NCBI GenBank assembly: GCA_039934475.1
Contig: JBDTMC010000169.1
Coordinates: 1 to 14,606 of the forward strand
DNA: 14,606 nucleotides
Origin: JBDTMC01 sp039934475
GTDB lineage: Bacteria > Acidobacteriota > Terriglobia > Bryobacterales > Bryobacteraceae
Direction: 5' to 3'
Position numbers and translations under genes: made by a program. Below the pieces are notes generated by a model. That model worked only from the letters and a program-made list of their open reading frames with translations, ran no database searches and was not told where the DNA came from. Each line of letters begins with the position of its first letter. Position 1 is the stretch's first letter. Positions 6,528 through 12,733 of the stretch are shown in pieces.

Positions 6528-7328
6528 GTGAAACCCGTGCAACCCTATTTACTCGGAACGCTGGAACCCGCCGCCGCCGCCGCGTTCGAGGATAAATATT
6601 TCGCCGACGACCTGCTCTTCGCTGAACTGCAAAGGACCGAAGAGCGCCTCATCACCCACTACCTCGAAGGGCGACTATCGTCCGGCGACCGAAAACTCTT
6701 TGAAGCTCGCTATCTCCGAATCCCCGAATTGCGCGAAAAACTGGAGCAGGTCCGTGCCCTCCACAAGCCCCGCTCCTGGACCCACTATCGCCTCGTCTGG
6801 GCCGCGGCCGCCGCAGCGCTCGTCCTGGTCACCGCCAGCACGCTTCTCTACTGGACTCAAAAGAGCCCAACGGTCCTCACGGCCCAAAACAGGCCTCCTT
6901 TCGTGCCTCCTCTCTCCGATCGGCCCGCCGCCGCAGTACGTCCAGTAGAACTGCGCCTCGCGCCCTTACTGACCAAAGACGCCGCGGTAACCATCAACAA
7001 ATTGCCGGCGCCGTCCGCTGCTACCCCAGTCGATGTCACCTTGGAATTGCCGCCGCATTTCTTGATCGATCGTGCCAAGGTCACTATTCAACGGCTTGAC
7101 GCGAATGGTGCTGGCCAGTCCGTTTGGGAAGGCACCGCAGTTCCATCCGGCGCCGCCAGGACGAGACAACCCAAGAGGATCGGCGGCTCCGAAGAAGAAG
7201 CTGGTAACCTACGCACAGTCGTCCTGCCTCCCGGTCTCCTCACCCGCGCCGATTATCTCCTTAACCTGAAGACTCCCGACGGTGGCGTCATCGCCTCTTA
7301 CTACTTCCGGGTCACCGAGGCCCACTAA
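6528..7328 (+). CDS. Single-pass membrane anti-sigma-like protein with duplicated cytoplasmic helical domain
   Basis: The protein has 266 residues from GTG 6528, which directly follows an in-frame TGA, so no longer start exists. The cytoplasmic part holds two copies of one motif: residues 7-38 (YLLGTLE...FEDKYFADDLLFAEL) and 45-77 (YLEGRLS...FEARYLRIPELREKL). One transmembrane helix follows at 88-109 (RLVWAAAAAALVLVTASTLLYW), then a Pro-rich linker and an extracytoplasmic beta-rich domain (~135-266). The whole protein has no cysteine, so it cannot be a zinc-binding anti-sigma factor of the HxxxCxxC type, although its layout is the same. I infer that it holds the sigma factor encoded 27 bases upstream at the membrane. 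The extracytoplasmic domain could sense envelope state or be the target of the secreted CHAT peptidase. The ribosome binding site is weak. Confidence 0.72.
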   Translation: MKPVQPYLLGTLEPAAAAAFEDKYFADDLLFAELQRTEERLITHYLEGRLSSGDRKLFEARYLRIPELREKLEQVRALHKPRSWTHYRLVWAAAAAALVLVTASTLLYWTQKSPTVLTAQNRPPFVPPLSDRPAAAVRPVELRLAPLLTKDAAVTINKLPAPSAATPVDVTLELPPHFLIDRAKVTIQRLDANGAGQSVWEGTAVPSGAARTRQPKRIGGSEEEAGNLRTVVLPPGLLTRADYLLNLKTPDGGVIASYYFRVTEAH

Positions 7329-7387
7329 TGCTCACACTGTCCGTAATGCCCCGTCCCTCGGCCGCATCTACTATTTGATGACGAATC

Positions 7388-7394
7388 GGGAGGA
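7388..7394 (+). promoter_or_regulatory. Ribosome binding site of the winged-helix regulator gene
   Basis: GGGAGGA lies 8 bases ahead of ATG 7403. It is a much stronger site than those of the three preceding genes, so this gene may be translated at a higher level than its neighbours. Confidence 0.7.
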
Positions 7395-7402
7395 CGCCGA
7401 CC

Positions 7403-8146
7403 ATGGGGCCAGCTAAGTCAAGTCCGGAAGCACGCGGCGATCCCAGGCCCGCTTACGTTCAAAAGGTGGCAGCCAGCGCGTCCTTTGCCCGCGCCGACCA
7501 GTTGCGCCGTCTGTTCCTGTGGCTTGCCCAACGTTCCCTCGAAAACCTGCCCCATCCCACCGAGTACGAAGTCGCCTGCGCCGCACTCCGCCGTCCCGTA
7601 AGCTTCGACCCTCAAACCGACTCCCTCGTCCGCCGCGAAATGAGCCGCCTTCGTCTGAAAATGCGGGACTACTATACCGAAGAAGGTAAGGAAGACGCAG
7701 TCCGCATCCGCATCGCCGGCCCGTATCACCTCGCCTTCGACGGCATCGCCGCCGCCGGTGAAGTCAATCCCCAACGCCCCGCCTGCCTACTCATCCTCCC
7801 GCTCTACGCCTCGTCCGCTACCAGTGATCAGGCCGAGTCGTTCTACGTCGAGCTGCTCGCCCAACTCGCACGCCTCGATGCCTTCGGATTAGTCGCTCAG
7901 ACTACCGCCCGTGGGTTCTTTCGCCAACTCGGCGACGTCCGCCTCCTCGCTGCTCAAACCGGAGCCGATTTCATCCTCGAAGGTACCGCTCACGACGTCC
8001 CCGTAGGTCTCTCGGTCACCTTGTGGCTCGTTGACGGCAAGACCGGAATGACTCGTGTTTTGGGACGGTTCACCGGCGCCGACATCGAAGAACTGGCGCG
8101 CCAGGCCGCCGGAGGTATCTCTCTGCCGCCACGTTTGTCCTGTTGA
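7403..8146 (+). CDS. Winged-helix / FlgO-like (TolB-N-like) regulatory protein
   Basis: The protein has 247 residues. Residues ~15-113 carry the winged-helix-like domain common in acidobacterial regulators: FARADQLRRLFLWLAQRSLE, PTEYEVACAALRRP, then FDPQTDSLVRREMSRLRLKM and RDYYTEEGKEDAVRIRIAG. Residues ~125-235 are FlgO/TolB-N-like: LLILPLY, ESFYVELLAQLARLDAFGLVAQTTA, LAAQTGADFILEGTA, VTLWLVDGKTGMT. No signal peptide or membrane helix is visible, so it should be cytoplasmic. Relatives usually carry a longer TPR or TolB beta-propeller C-terminus; this one ends right after the FlgO-like domain. It starts 74 bases after the anti-sigma-like gene and may share its transcript or have its own promoter. 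A DNA-binding or ligand-sensing role is inferred from the domains. It converges on the next gene with a 42-base gap. Confidence 0.72.
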   Translation: MGPAKSSPEARGDPRPAYVQKVAASASFARADQLRRLFLWLAQRSLENLPHPTEYEVACAALRRPVSFDPQTDSLVRREMSRLRLKMRDYYTEEGKEDAVRIRIAGPYHLAFDGIAAAGEVNPQRPACLLILPLYASSATSDQAESFYVELLAQLARLDAFGLVAQTTARGFFRQLGDVRLLAAQTGADFILEGTAHDVPVGLSVTLWLVDGKTGMTRVLGRFTGADIEELARQAAGGISLPPRLSC

Positions 8147-8152
8147 AGAACA

Positions 8153-8180
8153 GGGGCGCGAACTTCTCGGTCCGCACCCC
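8153..8180. terminator. Hairpin between convergent genes
   Basis: GGGGCGCG (8153-8160) pairs with CGCACCCC (8173-8180), one C/A mismatch, with a 12-base loop. It fills the 42-base gap between convergent genes, where a bidirectional terminator is expected. Neither side has a T-run, so termination is a positional inference. Confidence 0.35.
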
Positions 8181-8188
8181 CTCTCCCC

Positions 8189-10135
8189 TCACTCCCCAAC
8201 CGCGATAAACAGACTCTGGCTTCCGGCCGCATCGCCCAATCGGAACGAAAGCGGTAGTAAGCTGTTGGCTCCCACATTTGGCACAACAACGTTGAACTGA
8301 TACAACCCAAACGCCGCCGGAGCAAGACCGTAGTAAGCGGGCGTCACCTCCTGCGCCGTGCCGAATTCGAACGTCAGCGAATTGCTCAAGGTATTCAGTC
8401 CGGGAACAATGGTCCCCGCCGTATAACCCCGATCCACCGGGCCAAAGCCGATACCATACAGCGTAATCGTCTCCCCTGACCGTGCAGGGCGCGACGGGAC
8501 ACCAGGAATCGCATTCGCCGGCAATGCGAAAGTATGGCCGTCGGAGAACAACGCCGCGGCGTACTGCTTGCCTCCGATCTTGAACAGCGAGGGAGCCAGC
8601 AACCCCGGCTCCACCGCATTCACCACCATCGGGAAGGCGAGACTCGTCCCGTTGGAATTGGTAACTGTTACGGGAACCGAAACACCCGTAGGAACGCGCG
8701 ATGGAACCAGCGCCACTAACTGCCCCGGGCTCACATAGTCGAGAAAAGCCGTCACTCCACCAATCGATACGCTCACTCCATCAAGAGAGACAGGGGCATT
8801 GCCGTTCACAATATCCCCATCGGTCCAACTTCGCGTCGTCTTCGACAGGTTCGCCCCATAAATCTCAATCCAAGATCCCGCCGCGAGCGCCGGCAACGCC
8901 CCAAAGTCGCTCGCGCTCACAATCCCGGCAATCGTCGGCGGACCATTCGGTACCGTAAGTTTGAACGAGATGTTATCCGCCGCATAGTTATTGCCTGGAA
9001 ACGTGACCGTGATTCGCACCAATCGCGTGTGCGCCGGCAGCGCGTCGGAATGGTCGCTAGGCGCCAACCCAGCTGTTGAGTGGCTCGTTGGCCCTAGTGT
9101 GCCCGTCGGCCCAACCTGAGTGCCCTCCCAATTAAAGAACTGGTACGTCAAAGTCGGACTCGTAGAAGTCTTCCATCCGCCCATCCAGGCCGAAATCTCG
9201 TAACTTACCTGCCCGGCATCGATGGGTTGACTCGCCCCGGAGAGATCCACATCCTGATAGATCGTGCCTCCTCCGCAGAAGACGTTCGTGCCTCGCACCG
9301 GCGGACCAGGACTCGAGACCGCCAACCAACCCGTACCCCCGTAAGGCGCCACGGACCCTCCCCCGGATCGGGACCATCCCGGAATATCCGATACCACCTG
9401 CGTGTGGTCGATATTAGTTCCCATTTCGGCGTCGCCGTTCACGACGAGTTCCTTGTCAATCGCCGTAAGACTCCCCGCCATACTCAATACGAGTGACAGG
9501 TTGTCGGCTCCACCGCAGCCGCCATTAAATGAGACGAGTGTCAGAGTTACCACGATCTTCGCAGTGCCAATCGGCGCCAACCCCGACTTTTCCTGATAAT
9601 AGAGATACTGCGCGCGCGGGCCAAAGGTGCCCGTCGGATTCGGACCGACAATTGTCGTGATGATCGTCTGGCCGCCCGCATTTTGGAATGCGATAGCCAT
9701 CTGCCCGCTGCCGTTGTAGTCCGACGAGCCCACCTTACCGAGATAGGCCGAGGCCAAGTATTTCACCGTACGTGCGTCAATCGCAGCCGACTCAGCCGAA
9801 ACGTCGATCACCTGCGTCAGCGTCGCCGATCCAGATGTGCACGTCATGAAATATTGGAAACCGCGGTTGGGCCGTGACGGCGCGATTTCGGCTGGACTTG
9901 GCGGCGCCGGGTCGCTCGATTTTAGGTAAGTCGTCAAATCGTAAGGCAAGACGGTGGCACCGCCAGTTCTCGTCCAATGAGGAATACTTCCCACCACATT
10001 TGCCGGGCCAGTCCCGGCGGGCCCATCCTCCGCGCCGCCGTTCTGAATCAGGTTAGTTCCCAGCACGCCAGACTGCGCGAACATTGCCTGTACACCCAGC
10101 GCAACCAAACAACCCACCGTCATCTTTAGAGTCAT
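8189..10135 (-). CDS. Secreted protein with two beta-rich domains and a Solibacter-type (TIGR03437-like) C-terminal domain
   Basis: The protein has 648 residues from ATG 10135. Residues 1-21 (TLKMTVGCLVALGVQAMFAQS) are a signal peptide. Two related domains follow, at about 26-218 (NLIQNGGAEDG, IPHWTRTGGATVLPY, CGGADNLSL) and 228-396 (ELVVNGDAEMG, IPGWSRSGGGSVAPY, NYAADNISF). Their NGxAE start, IPxW and DNxS end resemble DUF642/carbohydrate-binding jelly-roll domains. The C-terminal ~245 residues begin GIVSASDFGALPALAAGSW and IEIYGANLS, and contain VPSRVPTGVSVPVTV and ETITLYGIGFGPV, matching the duplicated Solibacter C-terminal domain. No catalytic residues are recognised; a surface or exported binding role is likely. 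ATG 10240 is in frame, but the SD at 10141-10147 and the signal peptide fix 10135. It stands alone, divergent from the HTH gene. Confidence 0.82.
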   Translation of the reverse strand: MTLKMTVGCLVALGVQAMFAQSGVLGTNLIQNGGAEDGPAGTGPANVVGSIPHWTRTGGATVLPYDLTTYLKSSDPAPPSPAEIAPSRPNRGFQYFMTCTSGSATLTQVIDVSAESAAIDARTVKYLASAYLGKVGSSDYNGSGQMAIAFQNAGGQTIITTIVGPNPTGTFGPRAQYLYYQEKSGLAPIGTAKIVVTLTLVSFNGGCGGADNLSLVLSMAGSLTAIDKELVVNGDAEMGTNIDHTQVVSDIPGWSRSGGGSVAPYGGTGWLAVSSPGPPVRGTNVFCGGGTIYQDVDLSGASQPIDAGQVSYEISAWMGGWKTSTSPTLTYQFFNWEGTQVGPTGTLGPTSHSTAGLAPSDHSDALPAHTRLVRITVTFPGNNYAADNISFKLTVPNGPPTIAGIVSASDFGALPALAAGSWIEIYGANLSKTTRSWTDGDIVNGNAPVSLDGVSVSIGGVTAFLDYVSPGQLVALVPSRVPTGVSVPVTVTNSNGTSLAFPMVVNAVEPGLLAPSLFKIGGKQYAAALFSDGHTFALPANAIPGVPSRPARSGETITLYGIGFGPVDRGYTAGTIVPGLNTLSNSLTFEFGTAQEVTPAYYGLAPAAFGLYQFNVVVPNVGANSLLPLSFRLGDAAGSQSLFIAVGE

Positions 10136-10140
10136 ACCCG

Positions 10141-10147
10141 TCCTCCC
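10141..10147 (-). promoter_or_regulatory. Ribosome binding site of the secreted-protein gene
   Basis: GGGAGGA on the minus strand lies 5 bases ahead of ATG 10135 and decides the start in favour of the signal-peptide methionine over the in-frame ATG at 10240. Confidence 0.8.
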
Positions 10148-10280
10148 ACAACGGAATGCTCCGCCGCGCCCAACCATTACCGGCACTCCATTCCCCATCA
10201 AAAAAACGAAATATTTCCATAACGAATCAACAACATCCAAAAAACAGAGTTCGGAATTGCTTGTCCCAATGTTCTACTCA

Positions 10281-10288
10281 AACCGGTT
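10281..10288. promoter_or_regulatory. Perfect palindrome AACCGGTT just before the HTH gene
   Basis: An eight-base perfect palindrome lies 11 bases upstream of ATG 10300, at the position where a ribosome binding site would normally be. It could be an autoregulatory operator of the HTH protein. An eight-base palindrome is weak evidence on its own. Confidence 0.2.
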
Positions 10289-10299
10289 ATCCAATTTTT

Positions 10300-10782
10300 A
10301 TGCCCAGAGAACTAAAACTCGACGCTCCCACGCCCCAGCAGAAGCGGGTCCTTGCCGCGCTCACTCAGGGGTCAACCATTACTCAAGCCGCAGGCGATAA
10401 CGGCATAGACCGCACCACCGTGCACTACTGGTGCCGCACCCAACCCGCCTTCCGCAACGCTCTCGAACGTGCCAAGGAAATCCACGGCGAAGCCGTCCGC
10501 GACGGTCTCCGCGTTCTCAGTCAATCCGCGCTTGCGGTGATTAAAAGTATTTTGGACTCAGCCGATGTCCTCCCCGTAATCCGTCTCCGCGCCGCCCTCG
10601 CCGTTCTCCACGCCACCGGAGTTCCCCAAGCCGCGCCCGCCTTCGACGCCGACTCCGCCGAGTTCGTTTACCGCGTAACCTGCGACCGGGTCAATTCCGG
10701 CCAGCTCGCCGCCGGAGCCGAAAATCTTTCAACACTTTCAACACCTTCACTTTTTCCAAGAAACGAGCAATTCCTTCCGTAG
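10300..10782 (+). CDS. Orphan helix-turn-helix protein (transposase/terminase-type HTH)
   Basis: The protein has 160 residues from ATG 10300. The helix-turn-helix lies at ~12-46: PTPQQKRVLAALTQGSTITQ, AAGDNGIDRTTVHYWCRTQPAF, like the HTH of insertion-element transposases and phage small terminase subunits (HTH_Tnp_1_2-like). Residues 51-107 are helical (ALERAKEIHGEAVRDGL, ALAVIKSILDSADVLPVIRLRAALAVLHA) and may dimerise. The tail (108-160) is low in structure and ends in NLSTLSTPSL, encoded by a tandem repeat. There is no catalytic domain, integrase or terminase large subunit nearby, so it is DNA-binding only. The frame runs open further upstream to 10084, but that part overlaps the divergent gene and does not look like protein. 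There is no Shine-Dalgarno sequence before ATG 10300, which leaves the start somewhat uncertain. The target is unknown. Confidence 0.68.
   Translation: MPRELKLDAPTPQQKRVLAALTQGSTITQAAGDNGIDRTTVHYWCRTQPAFRNALERAKEIHGEAVRDGLRVLSQSALAVIKSILDSADVLPVIRLRAALAVLHATGVPQAAPAFDADSAEFVYRVTCDRVNSGQLAAGAENLSTLSTPSLFPRNEQFLP
10727..10744 (+). repeat. Tandem TTTCAACAC x2, first pair (inside the 3' end of the HTH gene)
   Basis: TTTCAACAC occurs at 10727-10735 and 10736-10744, encoding part of the C-terminal tail NLSTLST. A second, nearly identical pair lies at 10814-10830 beyond the stop codon. Confidence 0.7.
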
Positions 10783-10813
10783 CAAAGGCTTACGGGGATT
10801 ACCGGCGAATTTC

Positions 10814-10830
10814 TTTCAACACTTCAACAC
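10814..10830 (+). repeat. Tandem TTTCAACAC + TTCAACAC, second pair (downstream of the HTH gene)
   Basis: TTTCAACAC at 10814-10822 is followed directly by TTCAACAC at 10823-10830. With the preceding C, the pair matches the one at 10726-10744 except for one missing T. The pairs are 87 bases apart and bracket the stop codon. Confidence 0.7.
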
Positions 10831-10853
10831 GATTTTTCGTTGAGACGAAATCG
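10830..10853. promoter_or_regulatory. Hairpin TTTCGT-TGAG-ACGAAA downstream of the HTH gene
   Basis: TTTCGT (10835-10840) pairs with ACGAAA (10845-10850) over a TGAG loop. Three more pairs (CGAT/ATCG overlap) form if two Ts are bulged. It lies in the 124-base gap between the HTH gene and the acyl-CoA ligase gene, immediately after the second repeat pair. It could be a weak terminator for the HTH gene or an operator. Confidence 0.35.
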
Positions 10854-10893
10854 GGTCGCGTGCTCAGCACTTCGATGTGGTGCAATAGGATTC

Positions 10894-10899
10894 AGGAGG
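10894..10899 (+). promoter_or_regulatory. Ribosome binding site of the acyl-CoA ligase gene
   Basis: AGGAGG lies 7 bases before GTG 10907 and fixes that non-ATG start. Confidence 0.75.
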
Positions 10900-10906
10900 C
10901 ACAGCG

Positions 10907-12670
10907 GTGGCGTCCACTCCCCACTTCGACAACCTCGCCCAGCTCTTCTGGCACAACGTCGAATGCTTTGATCGCGACCCCCTCCTTGCCGCCACCATTA
11001 GCGGCAAGGACATCCAATTCAGCACCGCCGCGTTTCGCCACGCCGTCCTCAACCTGGCGTCGCACTTGACCGACCAAGGGCTCAATCCCGGCGATCGCCT
11101 GGCGATCCTTTCGCCCAATCGCCCGGAGTGGCACATCGTGGACTTCGCCTGCCACCTCGCCGGCTTCGTCCTGGTGCCCCTCTACGCCACCCTCTCGCCC
11201 TCCCAGCTCGAACACATCCTCGGACACAGCGGCTGCTCAGCAATCTTCCTGGGTGGCGACAAGCACGCCCCGGTGATCGATGGCCTTCGCCTCAAACTCC
11301 CCGCGCTCCGCCTAGTCATCGATATCGACGCCCTCGCCCCTGTCCTCAGCCAACCCGTCTCCGCACAAGACGAAGCCCACTGGCGCCGCCTCTCCGCGTC
11401 CATCCAACCCGGCGATGTCGCCACCATCATCTATACCTCGGGTACCACCGGCGAGCCGAAAGGCGTCATGCTCACCCATGGCAACTTCGCCTTCGACGTT
11501 CAGTCCGCCATCCGTCGTCTCGATGCCACCGGCGTCACCCAGGTCCTCTCCATCCTCCCCCTCGCCCACGTCTTCGAGCGTCTCTTCTGTTACGGTCACT
11601 TCGTCGTCGGAGCCGCCATCGCCTACGGTGACCCATACGACGCCCTCGCCCTCCTCGCCCGCTACCGTCCGCAAGTCTTCGCCGCCGTCCCGCGCATCCT
11701 CGAAAAGGTCCACGAAACCGTCCTCCAGCAAATCGAGAAGTTCCCGCCCGCCAAACGCGACCTCGTCCGCTGGCTCCTCCGCCAAGCCACCCAAGCCATC
11801 GACACCGGCCTCCTCCACCGCCGCGCCAACCCCGTCGCACGCCTCGTCAAACCCCTCGCCGATATGCTCGTCTTCGATAAGATCCGGCAGAAACTGGGCG
11901 GCCGCATGATCGCCATCGTCAGTGGCGGAGCCCCGCTTAATCCCGACACCGCCGAGTTCTTCTATGCCGCCGGAATCCCGATTATCGAAGGCTACGGCCT
12001 TACGGAAACATCCCCTGTCATCGCCGTCAACCCGCGCGGCGCCGCGAAACTCGGCCGCGTCGGCCCGCCCATCGAAGGGGTCGAGATCCAGTTCGCTCCC
12101 GACGGCGAACTCCTCACCCGCGGCCCGCATGTCATGAAGGGGTACTTCCAGAACCCCGTCGCCACGGCCCAAGCCATTCAAGACGGCTGGCTTCACACCG
12201 GCGACCTCGGCCGCCTCGACGAAGATGGCTACCTCCAAATCACCGGTCGCAAGAAGGAGCTGATCGTCACTGCTTACGGCAAAAACGTCGCCCACGAACC
12301 GATCGAGTCCGTGCTCGCCAAAAGCCCTCTCATCCACAACGCCATGCTCATCGGGGACAAGCGCCGCTACATCGCCGCACTCATCGTGCCCGACGAACAG
12401 GCGCTGCTTACCATCGCCGCCGCCAGTGGCTGGGGCTCAGACATCGATCAGCTTCTGGAACTACCCGTCGTCCGGGCGCTCTATCAAAACGAGATCGACA
12501 CCATCCAGAAGGACTTCGCCGACTTCGAACGAGTCAAGCGTTTCTGCTTCATCCCCGAGGCCGCCATGCAGGACCCGGAAATCGTCACCCCCACCATGAA
12601 ACTCCGCCGCGGCCACCTCGAACGCCGTTACGCTGTCCAGATCGCTGCCATGTACGAAGATCGCGACTAG
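10907..12670 (+). CDS. Long-chain fatty acid-CoA ligase (AMP-forming), FadD-like
   Basis: The protein has 587 residues from GTG 10907 and appears complete. It activates fatty acids to acyl-CoA through an acyl-adenylate, using ATP and CoA, in the cytoplasm or at the inner face of the membrane. The signatures of the adenylate-forming family are all present: the P-loop YTSGTTGEPKG at 176-186, FERLFCYGHF near 223, VSGGAPLN near 338-345, YGLTETSP at 363-370, TGDLG at 431-435, the hinge GRKKELIVTAYGKN at 447-460, and TPTMKLRR at 561-568 with catalytic Lys565. The middle region (270-330) with the helical insertion fits long-chain (FAA1-type) enzymes rather than acetyl-CoA synthetase. Substrate chain length cannot be read from sequence. 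It could equally feed lipid synthesis or degradation. The next gene, 63 bases downstream, is not obviously in the same pathway. Confidence 0.92.
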   Translation: MASTPHFDNLAQLFWHNVECFDRDPLLAATISGKDIQFSTAAFRHAVLNLASHLTDQGLNPGDRLAILSPNRPEWHIVDFACHLAGFVLVPLYATLSPSQLEHILGHSGCSAIFLGGDKHAPVIDGLRLKLPALRLVIDIDALAPVLSQPVSAQDEAHWRRLSASIQPGDVATIIYTSGTTGEPKGVMLTHGNFAFDVQSAIRRLDATGVTQVLSILPLAHVFERLFCYGHFVVGAAIAYGDPYDALALLARYRPQVFAAVPRILEKVHETVLQQIEKFPPAKRDLVRWLLRQATQAIDTGLLHRRANPVARLVKPLADMLVFDKIRQKLGGRMIAIVSGGAPLNPDTAEFFYAAGIPIIEGYGLTETSPVIAVNPRGAAKLGRVGPPIEGVEIQFAPDGELLTRGPHVMKGYFQNPVATAQAIQDGWLHTGDLGRLDEDGYLQITGRKKELIVTAYGKNVAHEPIESVLAKSPLIHNAMLIGDKRRYIAALIVPDEQALLTIAAASGWGSDIDQLLELPVVRALYQNEIDTIQKDFADFERVKRFCFIPEAAMQDPEIVTPTMKLRRGHLERRYAVQIAAMYEDRD

Positions 12671-12719
12671 CGATGTTATCCTGAAGTCTCCCTCCCCACG
12701 TCGGGCTAACCACATCCTC

Positions 12720-12725
12720 AAAGGA
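12720..12725 (+). promoter_or_regulatory. Ribosome binding site of the GAF-glucan phosphorylase gene
   Basis: AAAGGA lies 8 bases before ATG 12734 and supports that start. With it the GAF domain is in frame with, and part of, the phosphorylase protein. Confidence 0.65.
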
Positions 12726-12733
12726 CCCTGTAC

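Larger units (their letters stand above)
10136..10299. promoter_or_regulatory. AT-rich divergent promoter region
   Basis: These 164 bases separate the secreted-protein gene from the HTH gene. The part from about 10198 to 10260 is rich in A and T, unlike its GC-rich surroundings, and contains TATGGAAATATTT on the minus strand, a plausible -10 area. I could not identify a convincing -35/-10 pair for either direction. Confidence 0.4.

Noticed and set aside
10084..10299. Longer N-terminus for the HTH protein
   Set aside because: The added 72 residues are Pro/Ser-rich without domain character and overlap the start of the divergent secreted-protein gene.
11312..12337. A 341-codon open frame on the minus strand opposite the acyl-CoA ligase
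   Set aside because: It is rich in D, E, G and V, as expected from the complement of GC-rich third positions, matches no family, and lies fully inside a gene with every expected motif.
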